A DNA stretch of 19,546 nt from Bremia lactucae (GCF_004359215.1 NC_090618.1:1031569-1051114); one strand, 5' to 3'. Counted from the stretch's first letter, positions 1-9,280 are shown. A program made the numbers and translations. The notes: generated by a model from the sequence alone, not told the origin.

Positions 1-1
1 G

Positions 2-974
2 CAGAACTCATGCGTCTCGCACGCTGGTTCTTGCCATCGCCCTTTGGGAAGGGAGTCCTCTTGCTGGGCATTTTTGCCCCAGCAGGGACCCTGGCATAGC
101 AGCGAGCCATCATATGGCCGCGCTTGCCGCATTTAAAACAGACCACGTCTGCATTGCCCAACTCCATAGGAGTGGCATCTGTCCTCTCGGCCGACGGCTT
201 ATACCAAGCTGTCGCCGAGGCACTGTTGTAGGATTGCTCCTCAACTAAGGCAATTTGGATTGCCTCTTCCATCGTCGACGGCACCTTTCTGAAAAGGGCC
301 TGTCGCGATGGGCCATGCCGTAGTCCGTTCATAAACGTGGGCACCTTAATGTGCTCCGGAATCGGACCTACGGTTATGGATGCGGACAGCGAGCGCATCT
401 CTTGCACATACTCTTGCAGAGATCGCTTCGCCTGTCGCGCCCCAAAGAAGCGCGCCTGAAGCAACACTTCGTTGTTCGGCGGCTGGTACATGGCGCGAAT
501 CTTATCCTTAAAGATCGCCCATGAGGGGAACGCTTTTCTGTCCGCCATAAGCGCCGAGTAAGCCCACTCTGAGGCCTTACCGCGCAGATGCGACATAGCG
601 TACGACACCATCCGGCTGTCGTCCTCGATGAGCTGGGCGACACCACATTGCTCCACGGCTAAAAGCCAGTGGACAATCGTGTGCGCCGCAGTTCCATCGA
701 ACTTGGGCGGGTCCATCCGAATGGGCCTCGGCTGATGCGGCCGGGCAGAGAGCATCTCAACAGTCCTGTTGAGAGCCTCGCTCCGAGCCTGCTCATGCCT
801 CAGCTCATCCTGAGTCTGAGTGACGGACTCCGCCGCAGCATGGCTCTGTGCCTCGGACGCGGCCCTCCGCTGTCCGAGCACGAATGCCTCAAACTGCTCC
901 AACTGAGCAGCATTTTCCTCAGGAGGACTACCCAGGAGCCTGGCCAGGGCTTGTTCACCAAGTCCCTGCGCCAT
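2..974 (-). CDS. gag: Ty3/gypsy gag polyprotein, runs off left edge
   Basis: The minus-strand frame is open from ATG at 974-972 to the window edge, about 324 codons with no stop. It should encode the capsid/nucleocapsid protein that packages the RNA of an LTR retrotransposon in the cytoplasm. The first ~90 residues are Glu/Gln/Arg-rich and probably coiled. A retrotransposon gag domain follows, with MDPPKFDGT near residue 97 and the landmarks HLRGKASEWAY, AMYQPPNN and SLQEYVQEM. Near the window edge is a CCHC zinc knuckle (C-F-K-C-G-K-R-G-H-M-M-A-R-C, about 80-121). The ATG was chosen because it starts the whole frame 125 bp inside the LTR. Being intact, this is the best-preserved retroelement gene here. 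Whether it is fused to pol or separate cannot be seen. Confidence 0.93.
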   Translation of the reverse strand, partial: MAQGLGEQALARLLGSPPEENAAQLEQFEAFVLGQRRAASEAQSHAAAESVTQTQDELRHEQARSEALNRTVEMLSARPHQPRPIRMDPPKFDGTAAHTIVHWLLAVEQCGVAQLIEDDSRMVSYAMSHLRGKASEWAYSALMADRKAFPSWAIFKDKIRAMYQPPNNEVLLQARFFGARQAKRSLQEYVQEMRSLSASITVGPIPEHIKVPTFMNGLRHGPSRQALFRKVPSTMEEAIQIALVEEQSYNSASATAWYKPSAERTDATPMELGNADVVCFKCGKRGHMMARCYARVPAGAKMPSKRTPFPKGDGKNQRARRMSS

Positions 975-1099
975 TAGCCCTGCCACCTCCCGATGATGTT
1001 CGGAGAGGTGGGTAAAATGAGCCCAAACAATGTTGAGGCTCATCCTCACGTACACACACAGAGATGCGGGTCGGGGGAAAGATTTCAAGTGCTACCAAG
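975..1099 (-). other. gypsy leader between 5' LTR and gag
   Basis: This is the untranslated leader of the minus-strand element, between the LTR edge at 1100 and the gag ATG. It holds the candidate primer-binding site and otherwise shows no open frame of note. Inferred from position. Confidence 0.7.
1081..1097 (-). promoter_or_regulatory. candidate tRNA primer-binding site of the gypsy element
   Basis: On the minus strand, two bases past the LTR end, the sequence reads TGGTAGCACTTGAAATC. TGG pairs with the 3' CCA of a tRNA. TGGTAGCA would match the 3' end of a tRNA finishing in TGCTACCA, such as initiator Met in many eukaryotes, but the match beyond eight bases is not convincing. The tRNA is therefore unassigned. 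Confidence 0.6.
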
Positions 1100-1652
1100 T
1101 GTAGGCGGGCACGTCGTAATGCGGCCACGCTCTACTTAGGCACACACCCTAGCACAGCGAGAGAGCGATTAAACCTGCTTCTCTTGCGTGCAGTGAGATA
1201 GTTGTGGTGGGCGCGCAAGCGACCTCACCCAACACACTAAAAACTCTGGTAAAGTGTCGTCACGGGTGCGGTTATCCCTCTTCTCGTGCGCACTTACCAA
1301 GTAGGTAGTTTTCAGACTGATTTATATTTAATAGAATTAAATACAAATACCTATTTTTACCAATTAAAATCATATCTCTATAGATATCATTTAATATGTA
1401 TTGTGAGCGTATTTTTATAGATACCTCGCGTAACGAAAGACGCTAGTCGTCATCACGGATGACGCTGGGCGTCATCCCTCCTAATGTGAATGCACCCATG
1501 TGCATCACATACACAAGGGTTGGTCACAAATGTGCACCACACCCGAGTGTCGGGTCTAATTACAATTATTCTCGTAATTGACCATCCTCTTAAGGACACC
1601 TAATGTACTTAACGGGGACTGTGTAACATTAGGGCAACTTTAGCCCGTTACA
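1100..1652 (-). repeat. 5' LTR of minus-strand gypsy element (LTR1, 553 bp)
   Basis: This block is a near-identical direct repeat of 18550-19116. On the minus strand it begins TGTAACGGGC and ends GCCTACA, so it has TG...CA ends with TGTA/TACA terminal inverted repeats. Gag and a primer-binding site lie on its downstream (left) side, which makes it the 5' LTR. It contains a partial array of GATGACG...CGTCATC palindromes (about 1437-1476), where LTR2 has three copies. Its right flank (1653-1657) is TCGCG, the same five bases that flank LTR2 on its left. Confidence 0.93.
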
Positions 1653-1657
1653 TCGCG
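1653..1657. repeat. target-site duplication TCGCG, right copy
   Basis: Five bases directly outside LTR1 (TCGCG) match the five bases directly outside LTR2 at 18545-18549. Five bp is the usual Ty3/gypsy duplication length. See the finding on the split CRN gene. Confidence 0.6.
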
Positions 1658-2147
1658 TTTCCAAAGTCCCTCGTGATTGCGTCACATTTGTTTCGGCGCA
1701 GCAACGAAGATGTGGCGGATCGGTTTCTGAAGATATCGGATATTGATGACGCGAAGAATGGTATGTTGCTTTCTAAGCCTTTAAAGTATGCGTACGACCA
1801 TTTCTATATCAGCTTTATTCGTGATAATATCTGCGCCTTTCGTTTGAAGCTTTTTGACCCAAATATCCGGAACACGCGTCTCATTGATATGGTTATCGAC
1901 AGTAGTAGAAATAAAAAGTGCTTGATGCGACACAGATAACAGAACTATATGAGAATATATAGTTGACGCAAGAGCCATGCGAATTTAATGTAAACCCAAC
2001 ATGTAGCGACCATTTAATCGATGTTTGTACCTTCAGGGAAGCGTGGCACGCATCTTGGCTGATTTCCCAGACTTTTGGTTCGATGTTGACCTGAGCGATA
2101 AAATGGGTTTTTTTCATCGCAGTCTTCTGGAGGCTGAAGTTATTTAA
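1658..2147 (+). pseudogene. C-terminal half of an HNH-nuclease-like (probable CRN) protein, decayed
   Basis: A coding remnant starts at the LTR edge with no start codon. Frame 1 (about 1658-1939) holds IASHLF with a His at 1685-1687, then DDAKNGMLLSKPL and an AYDH segment. This fits the pattern of HNH_2-type nuclease domains (His in a -HI- strand, then NG-LL-KPL-FD). The coding sense then moves to a second frame (about 1915-2040, one internal TAG) with EFNVNPTCSDH. A third frame ends at TAA 2145-2147 with DFWFDVDLSDKMGFFHRS. At least two frame breaks and one stop make it a pseudogene. HNH nucleases cut DNA, and such domains occur as effector C-termini in Crinkler-type proteins (general knowledge). 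The family call rests on motif shape only. The N-terminal half is probably at 17927-18549. Confidence 0.62.
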
Positions 2148-3200
2148 GCCACTTCATTGGCATTTGTTATTATTTAAAATAAAGCGCGGTCCTGCATTAC
2201 GAACGGCTGTTGTTGGACTTCAAATTGTAGGAGATTGAGACTTCTTGGCTTTCGAAATAATACGACTTTCCTTCAAAATACAAATTTTATAGCTTTTCTT
2301 GCCACATTTTTGTTTTTTCGCGCTGTGTCGACTCGGACGTTAACAAACAAAGAAGGTATTTCATGGTTCTTGTTATAAATATAATTCCTGCTTTTGCGTA
2401 ACAAAATGACAGTAATCGAGAGAGCATCAATCAGATTGTATACTGAAGCCTAATGCTTCCAGATTTTATATTCTTGACGAATGCTTCGCGTGTCGGAAAA
2501 CCTTCGGTATTTAATAATCAACAGTTGCACCGATTACTGTACAGCTACTGTCATGGGGCACACATCGGTTGGAGAACCGTTATTGTGGTACATTTACTTT
2601 ATGGGTGAAATACCTTTTTATCTAACTTTAAAATAGTGTTACTCAAATCCCATTTATTATGGGTAACAAATGTGGTCGCCGCCAGATATAAATGTGGCGG
2701 CCAAAATTTATTCTTTAATCAGCTAGGGTAAGGTTCTTAGATTTAAATAATTAAATAAAGTTCAGTTCCCCTTTTGATCTTAAAGCATTAAGTGCCTTCC
2801 TAAGGCATGCAAGGCTTGAAGCCTTCATGCGGTACGAAGCCTCCCTGATCTGTCAGGTACAGGACCATTTAGCGGCATCCATGCCAACCCGGTACATCTC
2901 TGTACCTGACTCAGAGCCGAGGGCGGATTCCGAAGCCTTTCATCATTTGCTAGGATCTCCACACCATTATCGTCAAGTGTCGACGTCTCTAAAATTCTCT
3001 TCATCTTGAATGGTGTCGATTTTTTTGTTCCTTTATTTCCTAAAGCTACCATATATTTTACACCTTATGTTTTAGTATTATGTTTAATATCTATTATTTA
3101 CGCTTCATTAAATAGCGTACATTGGTAATAAAATTGATTTTACTTACCCAATACAACATCTAGGGCTTAGTTTACAAGTTATAATGAGGGCGTTGCCCGG
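2148..3200. other. AT-rich intergenic stretch without a recognised gene
   Basis: About 1 kb with no convincing coding frame. Opposed 60-75 codon frames at 2825-3052 match nothing I recognise. A stem GCCGCCA / TGGCGGC (about 2678-2703) encloses ATATAAAT, and AATAAAG occurs near 2755, so part of this may be an old LTR. No copy of the 3' LTR start seen at 9294 was found. The N-terminal gag and 5' LTR of the gypsy element at 3201 are missing here. Confidence 0.5.
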
Positions 3201-3600
3201 ACGGAATTGTTCCAATCTCATCCGGCTACGTTCGAAGAGGCAGTTGTCATAGCGCTCCGCGCCGAGTTTGACTTTAAGTCTGCTCGCGTTTGCACGCCTG
3301 TTTACCGAACAAGCTCTTCGAGCACATGGTTCCTTCTAATAGAGCGGAACCTATGGATTTGAGCCTCGTTGAGGAAGGAGAAGAGGCGCTTCAAGCTGTG
3401 GAACAGCATAAGACCATCCGTTGATGTTATATGTGCGGAAGCACGAAACATTTACGCCCTGCCTTCCCTCTTCGAAATTCGCGTAAAGCTCGAAAGAGCT
3501 CTAACTCCAACCTATACCAGAGACCTGGTACGGTGCGGAAAAACGTCGATACCCAGTCGGTGCGAGGCGCCCTACCGGGGAAGACCTAGGCTATGTTGAG
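3201..3600 (+). pseudogene. gag: gypsy gag C-terminal part with damaged zinc knuckle
   Basis: One frame (3201-3362) reads TELFQSHPATFEEAV and EFDFKSAR, the typical end of an oomycete gypsy gag domain. A second frame (3339-3600) continues with EPMDLSLVEEGEE and an in-frame TGA (3422-3424) directly before the zinc knuckle (3425-3466). The knuckle has C-Y-M-C and the His, but Phe stands in place of the final Cys. The N-terminal half of gag is absent. Nucleic-acid binding by this remnant is unlikely. Confidence 0.82.
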
Positions 3601-4440
3601 TCTCAAGGAGGTGAGAATAAACAGAACCTAGCCCCAATTAGCTCGGTGCTCAATCGCACGGGGCGAGAGTACAAGCCTGGCTTGCTAGTCGCTCAAGCGA
3701 CTGTAAAGGGCTTTGATGAGCCATGGTCAATTTTAATTGACTCAGGAGCGTCTCATAATTATGCTCGATGCCTTTCCCTTGAAGGAAGTTAACAATAAAT
3801 TGAGGCGCTTGAAGCGCATGAAGGTGATACAATCACTGTTCGCTTAGCGACTGAGACTCGTGTTACTGTTCCCAAAGTTCCATTGAACTTAGGTATGAAG
3901 TTTCTGGACTTTGGCAGTATGGAGCGCTGTCTCGTCCTTAATTTGGATTCGAGATATGATCTCATCCTTGGTATGGCCTGGTTAGAACACCATGAGCCAT
4001 GGATCGATTGGTGTCTAAGACCTTAGGCGCCACGCGCAATGTTCCTAGCAAAATTTTGGAGTCATGAACCCAACTTTGCTAGGCACCAAAAGCGCTATTG
4101 GCGCGAATCATTGAACAAGTCTGTCAGTGTTTTAGACATTGGCATGTCTGAGCTTATAAACTCTAATGTTGAAAGCATTAATTCTGAGCCCGACTCAGCA
4201 GAAATAAGTGGAACGGCACGTATTCCGTCGAGTGACACTCGTTATAATAACGATTCTTGGCCTAAGACCGAATCAGCAAGGGTGCAGTATCCCTGAGATG
4301 CATGGAATGGCACGTCTAAGTCCACCGAGTGTGGTCAGCCGAGGTGGAACCATACTGAGTGTCAATAGTGACACTATTGGCAGTTCGCTAGGGCATTATG
4401 GGTCAAACGCGACACGTAAACGTTCGCTGAATAAGGATGT
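3601..4440 (+). pseudogene. gypsy aspartic protease and linker
   Basis: The retropepsin active site D-S-G-A-S is at 3739-3753 in the context ILIDSGASHNYARC. The frame stops at 3790-3792 and continues in another frame with ERCLVLNLDSRYDLILG and WLEHHEPWIDW (about 3920-4012), the second conserved protease block of oomycete gypsy elements. A further frame (4039-4296) reads VLDIGMSEL, a linker segment. The protease would release gag and pol products in the virus-like particle. The frame breaks rule out a working enzyme. Confidence 0.82.
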
Positions 4441-4443
4441 CAG

Positions 4444-5016
4444 ATGACAAAATTAGACCCCATGTCTTGTGTAGAACCAATACAGGCTGGAAAACCCGGG
4501 GACGTGAATGTCCCGGCTTCTAAGAGGCGTATTGTTTCCACTCCAAGACAGGGTGGACACGAAGCGTGTATACCCTCACAAGGTGATACGAGTGAGCAAG
4601 TTCATACGTTTGTAAATGGCGCAACCGGTAACATTGAGTGGGAAGTTAGCCTTGCGGCAATCCCCTCGTTACATGCTCTGTTAAAGCTAGACGAAATGTC
4701 TATTTATGAGTGCGGTCAAGCCTTAAAAGCTGGTGACTTACCTGAAATGGTGGTCATTCGACCTATGGTTGAGTTAAACTCATCGTCACTTCTCGACGAA
4801 GCTGTCCTGGATGACACAAAAGCTGCACTTACTGCGCGAAGTGGGTCATCGATCGTTAAAGATCCTTCGGATCCTTTTTTTCCCTTAATTAAGGAATCCC
4901 AAGATGGGTATGTAATAACCCACCATCTATTTTACCTTCAGATAGAGGTGTTCGTCATGAAATTGACTTGGTTCCGGGAACCAAATACTGTGTCACAAAA
5001 CAATGGCCTTTACTAA
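4444..5016 (+). pseudogene. gypsy linker between protease and reverse transcriptase
   Basis: This 190-codon frame has no catalytic motif. Its position and the smooth move into the RT frame near 4920-4970 mark it as the pol linker. Its own end (after DGYVITHH) is a shadow, since coding passes to the RT frame there. Nothing beyond linker can be supported. Confidence 0.6.
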
Positions 5017-5580
5017 AGGAGCAGTGTGACGTCATTGACGATTTCTTCCGTGCTAAGCACGAGGCTGGAATGGTACGAGAGAGCAAATCTCCTCATTCGA
5101 CTCCAACATTTTGTGTCAAAAAGCCAAATGGTAAATGGCGCATTGTACATGCTTATAATAAGCTTAATGCTGTCACTTTACCAGCACAAACCCCCATTCC
5201 TAGAAAGGATGTTCTTCAGAATAATATGGTCGGATGTACAATGTGCAGTGCATTGGACTTAGTCGATGGTTACTACCAATTGCTCATGCGAGCTAGTGAT
5301 ATCCCGTTTACAGCAGTTAGTACCCCAGCGGCATTTTATGGGAGTGGCTGGTTATGCCACAAGGGCTTTTCAACGCCCCGCCAACATTTAATCGTCTAGC
5401 GACGGAACTGTTTCGCCCTCATTGAGGTTATGCACGGACTTATTCGATGACATTTTTGTCCAAAGTCGTGCGGCGCAGGGTCGTTCGGATATGGAAAACC
5501 ATTTAGACCAATTCTGAGCAGTGCTCGAGTGCATGTGCAGAAACAAATTGTATGCCAATGCATCTAAATGCATTTTTGGC
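4922..5580 (+). pseudogene. gypsy reverse transcriptase, frameshifted
   Basis: The frame to 5399 shows VPGTKYCVTKQWPL, GKWRIVHAYNKLNAVT and the palm motif A-L-D-L-V-D-G-Y-Y-Q with catalytic Asp at 5256-5258. Coding then breaks inside the segment before GL-NAP-TFNRL. The catalytic F-D-D of the Y/F-x-DD box is at 5443-5451, but a one-base loss just before it breaks the frame. Further stops follow to 5800. The enzyme would copy RNA into cDNA. This copy is dead. Confidence 0.88.
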
Positions 5581-5834
5581 GAGACGAAATTCCTTTTTTA
5601 GGATGCTTCATTGGAAGGCTAGGCTTAAGAGCGGATCCCGCTAAGGTAAAGGCCATAGTAGATCGGCCGGTTTCAATAAATTGCGTAAGTGGTTGGGTCT
5701 CGCCAATTATATACACAAATATAGCATAAATTACGCTGATAGGGCTAGGCCAATATCAAATCTCCTTAAAAGGATATAGAATGGTGCTAAACTAGCACCA
5801 GAAATAATGCTTTCCGAGCAGTTAAGGATAGTCT

Positions 5835-6240
5835 TTTACATGCCCCGATTCTGGCACTGCCAAACCCAAATTGGCCTTTCAGTGTCGTCTGTGACGCATC
5901 AGATTTTGCCATTGGCAGTGCTCTGTTACAAAAAGATGTTGGTGGGCACGAACGTGTTATTGCGTTCGAGTCTAGACAGCTTGAAGCTACGGAATAGAAC
6001 TACCCAGTTCATAACAAAGAGTTACTTGCTATGAAGTATGCTCTCGTCAAATTCAGAGTTAATCTGCTCGGCTCTAAGCCGTTTGTGATTTATACAGATC
6101 ACGTGTCGTTACGCACGGCGACTAAGTCGCCCCATCTCTCACAGAGAATGGCCCGATGGCTACCTATTTATGCGGAATACAACTTCGAGGTGAAGTATAA
6201 ACCCGGCAAGCAAAATGCTTTGGCGATGCGTTATCACGCA
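5835..6240 (+). pseudogene. gypsy RNase H domain, broken
   Basis: Conserved pieces are ALPNPNWPFSVVCDASDFA, with catalytic Asp at 5893-5895, then a stop in the ATE*NYPV segment where a Glu is expected, LLAMKYALVKFRV, FVIYTDHVSL and YKPGKQNALA. Two frames are needed, and the end (normally ADALSRRP-like) is lost by a frame shift near 6225. RNase H would degrade the RNA strand during reverse transcription. Confidence 0.85.
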
Positions 6241-6302
6241 GGCCGGATTATAAGGTTTCTCATTTAACGACTATCTCCTCACCTTTTCCAGAATTAATTC
6301 GT

Positions 6303-6813
6303 TTGGCTTACGCCAAGGATGAACAGTGCGTAGCTCTGCTACGAACCTTAAAGAACTCGGATTCGAGTATTAAATTACCGGCACGTTTGCGTGCAAGGTT
6401 ACATCGATTTTCTATCGATAACGACCTGTTGCTTTATTGCAGAGACATCACGGACCCACCGCGTGTCGTTGTTCCTCATGATGAGGATTTGAAGTATCGG
6501 ATCTTCTATTAGGCACACGATACTGTCTTTGGTGGTCATCTCGGTAGAGTAAAGACCTACGGCTCTATCAGCTTGCGTTATTGGTGGCTCAAACTTTATA
6601 AATGGGTCAGCACATATGTTCGCACATGCAAAACGTGCCATCGGGTTAAACCCTCGGCCCATGCTGCTGCGCCACTGGCGAGTCTTCCTGTCCCCATAGA
6701 ATGCGGAAAGTCCATTACATGGAATTTGTTTTTTGGCTGCCAAAAGATTCAGCCGGTAACTCTGGTATAGTGGTCTTTGTTGACCGTTTGAGAAAAATAG
6801 TTCACTAGCGGCC
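6303..6813 (+). pseudogene. gypsy integrase zinc-binding domain and start of catalytic core
   Basis: An HHCC domain is readable. AHDTVFGGHLG (about 6513-6545) supplies the two His after an in-frame TAG, and CKTC (about 6628-6640) the two Cys. The core begins ITWNLFFGC. The position of the first catalytic Asp is Asn (6723-6725), so the D-D-E triad is incomplete. Several stops follow before 6814. Integrase would join cDNA to host DNA. Confidence 0.85.
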
Positions 6814-7632
6814 GTGCCAGATTCCATTGATGGAAAGGGTACAGCTAAGCTGTTTATCGATCGCGTGTTTCGACAACATGATTTGCCAGTGGCAATTGTC
6901 TCGGATCGGGATCTTCGTTTCACGGGTAAATTTTGTAAACCAATTTTCCGAGTGCTTGGCACCAGATTGGATATGTCTACTGCGGACCATCCGCAGACCG
7001 ATGGTCAAACCGAACGTGTCAATCGCGTCAGACGTTTTACGCAGCGTGTGTGCTTAGACACCAAAGCGCTGGAGCTCAAGCTCCCAGTAGTGGAGTTTGC
7101 GTTAAATAACGCTGTTCATGCCTCTAAAGGCTATACTCCGTTTTGTAGAAACGGTCTTATCCACCAGCGCGTTCCGTTAACGATACTACTGCGTGGTTCA
7201 GGGCTTGGTGGGGGAGAATTGGCCGATAGGCTTGCTGATATCAGCCCTGTCACCGTTCGGAAACAAATAAGCGAGTTTCTCGCGACGCGATTTAGTGTCT
7301 TGAGACATGTAAGGGATCCGATGGCTGATAGCCAAGACAAACAAAAAGAACAAGCGGATGCCAAAGGCAGAAGCTATATTAATTCTTATATGGTCGGAGA
7401 CCGAGTTTTGCTAAATGCTAAAAACCTACCTACCAACTTGGTTTCCGCAGTCATCAAGACCAAATTGCGCCTGCGCTTTATTGGACCATTTACGGACGTG
7501 GCCAAGAAAGGCCTAGCTTATACGCTGAACCTTCCCAGCAAGCTGCGTACACACCCAGTGTTTTACGTTGGCTTGCTTAAGCCATATTGGGACCGTTCCC
7601 ACGTGGACTTGAAGGCGCTTGCGCCGAGATAG
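6814..7632 (+). CDS. gypsy integrase core and C-terminal (GPY/F) part, open frame
   Basis: A 272-codon uninterrupted frame, the longest surviving piece of pol. It has DSIDGKGTAKLF, the second catalytic Asp in VSDRD (6904-6906), and DHPQTDGQTERVNR with the catalytic Glu at 7012-7014, which is D35E spacing. Downstream are VEFALNNAVHASKGYTPF and the GPY/F-like block LRFIGPFTDVAKKGLAYTL, then HPVFYVGLLKPY. The apparent start is only the first Met after upstream stops, so the piece is a fragment, not a separate gene. It continues in another frame after 7632. Confidence 0.88.
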   Translation: MPDSIDGKGTAKLFIDRVFRQHDLPVAIVSDRDLRFTGKFCKPIFRVLGTRLDMSTADHPQTDGQTERVNRVRRFTQRVCLDTKALELKLPVVEFALNNAVHASKGYTPFCRNGLIHQRVPLTILLRGSGLGGGELADRLADISPVTVRKQISEFLATRFSVLRHVRDPMADSQDKQKEQADAKGRSYINSYMVGDRVLLNAKNLPTNLVSAVIKTKLRLRFIGPFTDVAKKGLAYTLNLPSKLRTHPVFYVGLLKPYWDRSHVDLKALAPR

Positions 7633-8057
7633 GCGGTCGTGCCGCAGATTGCTGCATCCTCACCAGGATGTCCAGCTGACCCTCTAAACGAGGCTGCTGA
7701 CGCTCCAGCGTCGAAAGACGGTCTCGAACCGCCTCAAAAGAGCTCTCAACCCAAGCAAGGACCTCACGAAGAAGTTGCACCTCGTGCCGTAGAGCATCAA
7801 ATGCTTCCGCCAAATTTCGGCCCCCTTCCGCGCTGCTTGATGCGCGTGGAAACCTTCAGTTTCACGTGGAGAAACTTTTAAAGTGACGTCGTCGTGAGGG
7901 TCAATACCAGTATCTGGTGAAGTGGCTAGGGTATCCCTCATTTGAAAACTCTTGGTAGTTCGAAGTACCTCTTCACCAAGATTGCCCGTACGCCGTTGAC
8001 GTTTTTGAGCGCCAAGCTCAGGGTCAACTCGCGTCAAACGACGCTTCCCACTACTAA
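7633..8057 (+). pseudogene. pol C-terminal tail with chromodomain, two internal stops
   Basis: After a linker frame (7639-7881, PQIAASSPGCPADP) coding moves to the frame starting at 7860. This reads FHVEKLLK, a TGA, RRREGQYQYLVKWLGYP, SFENSW, a TAG, then a tail ending at TAA 8055-8057. Y/F-x-VE-LL, QYLVKWLGYP and NSW are the signature of a chromodomain, which in chromoviruses reads histone marks and steers integration. The two stops probably arose by single changes. The end of pol lies only 19 bp from the end of the convergent minus-strand frame. Confidence 0.85.
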
Positions 8058-8076
8058 ACGTGGGATTAGGTGGATC

Positions 8077-8871
8077 TTAAGCCTCAGTGCGGCTTCGATC
8101 GTTGGTCGTACGGTCAACCGAAGCACTGAAATATTGGCTAGGCCTTTCTTCGTTTTGTGGCATAGATGCCGAACGTAACTTGCCGTTGGCCTTAAGCTTA
8201 GCGAAATCGAAGCGAAGCTTCCGTTCCAAACGAACACTACCTCTATTCGCAGACTCTCTGACATTCCAGATATAACGAAGTCGGCGGGCCCGGTGAATCC
8301 AGTTCTCAAATAAGATTTCGTTTTCACTCTTTGTTTCGTTTGGAAACAAAACGATCGGAATTTCCCTCATGGAGGTCACCGAAGCCCCACGGGCTTAATC
8401 ACGTAAACGCGTCAGATACTGGCTTTGCGTCATTACCTTTGGCGTAAGGTGATGCTTATGAAGAGCGTCGCGGGCAGCGATCTCCTCCGGCGTCTTCGCC
8501 GGGACACCAGAGATCCAGATGGCCAAGCTATGACCCGCTATCTATTTGAGACGCTCGTCCGCACTAAGCGGAGTGAAATTATATTAACTATGAGCTTTTG
8601 CATTCGCTATCTCGGCACTCGGCGACGAGCTCTTTTCTCTATTAGGATTATCTGCTCTTGCTCTTCATCGAGCGGATTCGTAATGATTGGACTCAGGGTC
8701 CCGTGTCCTGCTCAATGCAGTTAAGATATCAGCGGCACCACGTTCTGAAAGCGAAATCGGGGTCCGCCGACGTTCATCCGGAGGAGAAGGCGTGAGCGAA
8801 CGCCTGTTTTTTTTCCTCCTCCTCTGATTGAGAGTGACTTTCAAAGTCCACCATTCCTCATCGTCTGTTCC
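8077..8871 (-). pseudogene. Antisense open frame between gypsy pol and 3' LTR, main part
   Basis: One minus-strand frame from about 8871 to TGA at 8079-8077 spans about 263 codons with only four internal stops (near 8667, 8586, 8544 and 8397). It is charged and protein-like: DDEEWWTLKVTL, an Arg/Lys/Ser/Pro stretch (RRRKKNRRSLTPSPPDERRR, possibly a nuclear-localisation type signal), SGVPAKTPEEIAARDAL, LTPKVMTQSQYL, SENEILFENWIHRARRLRY and FDFAKLKANGKLRS. The last 303 bases form an intact frame (8379-8077). It converges on the end of pol (8057) and lies wholly inside the element. No family is recognised. Reading it as a decayed antisense gene is an inference from frame openness and position. 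Confidence 0.55.
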
Positions 8872-8940
8872 TCACGCTTGATTGTCATTAGACAAAGATA
8901 AAAACACACAACTGAACGGTTAGCTGTTTAGGTTCCAACC

Positions 8941-9252
8941 TCAAACCGAGTCGGCCATTTTATCCGACTCGCACTCGTAGTCGACCTCCAACAAGGGGTC
9001 GTATTCACGTGGTGAATCACCACGTGCACTCGTAACATCTAGTGTTGTGCGAGTGAAAGACACTACGGTAGACGGAACGTCTACCGCAAGAGATAGCAGT
9101 GCGTCACACGCGGCTGCACGAACCGCAGCCGAAGGTTCAGCACTATCATCACCCCGCATGAATTGTTTCTTCATGCGATGGAATTTAAAATGATGGATCT
9201 GACCAATCAAAAACATTTTAAAAATTAAGTGGTCATTTAGCGACCACTCCAT
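8941..9252 (-). CDS. Antisense open frame, probable N-terminal part
   Basis: A 103-codon intact minus-strand frame from ATG 9252 to TGA at 8941-8943 begins 29 bp inside the polypurine tract. It has a basic/hydrophobic start (MEWSLNDHLIFKMF), an Ala-rich middle and an acidic end with EYDPLLEVDYECES. It lies upstream of, and in the same direction as, the 8871-8077 frame. The two may be exons or frameshifted parts of one gene, but the joint is unresolved. The unrelated-LTR element at the right edge has a similar D-P-x-L-x-V-D-Y motif in its own antisense frame. Function unknown. Confidence 0.5.
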   Translation of the reverse strand: MEWSLNDHLIFKMFLIGQIHHFKFHRMKKQFMRGDDSAEPSAAVRAAACDALLSLAVDVPSTVVSFTRTTLDVTSARGDSPREYDPLLEVDYECESDKMADSV

Positions 9253-9280
9253 CTAATGACATTCAGAGTGATTGTCGTTT

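Noticed and set aside
1893..2117. Minus-strand 74-codon frame over the HNH-like remnant
   Set aside because: It is a shadow of the plus-strand C-terminal remnant, which has recognisable conserved blocks in sequence order.
2825..3052. Opposed 60-75 codon frames in the AT-rich stretch
   Set aside because: Neither product has a recognisable motif or flanking signals. Could be gag leader or LTR sequence; not called as a gene.
6399..6962. 187-codon minus-strand frame
   Set aside because: It lies opposite the gypsy integrase, which has clear HHCC and D-D-E landmarks on the plus strand. The minus product resembles nothing and is a shadow.
7684..8037. 117-codon minus-strand frame near the pol end
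   Set aside because: It lies opposite the linker and chromodomain, where the plus strand is clearly coding. It does not share the frame of the antisense candidate ending at 8077.
8425..8724. 99-codon plus-strand frame after pol
   Set aside because: Its composition is Leu/Arg/Ser-rich with no motif, while the opposite strand gives a more protein-like and longer frame. Taken as a shadow.
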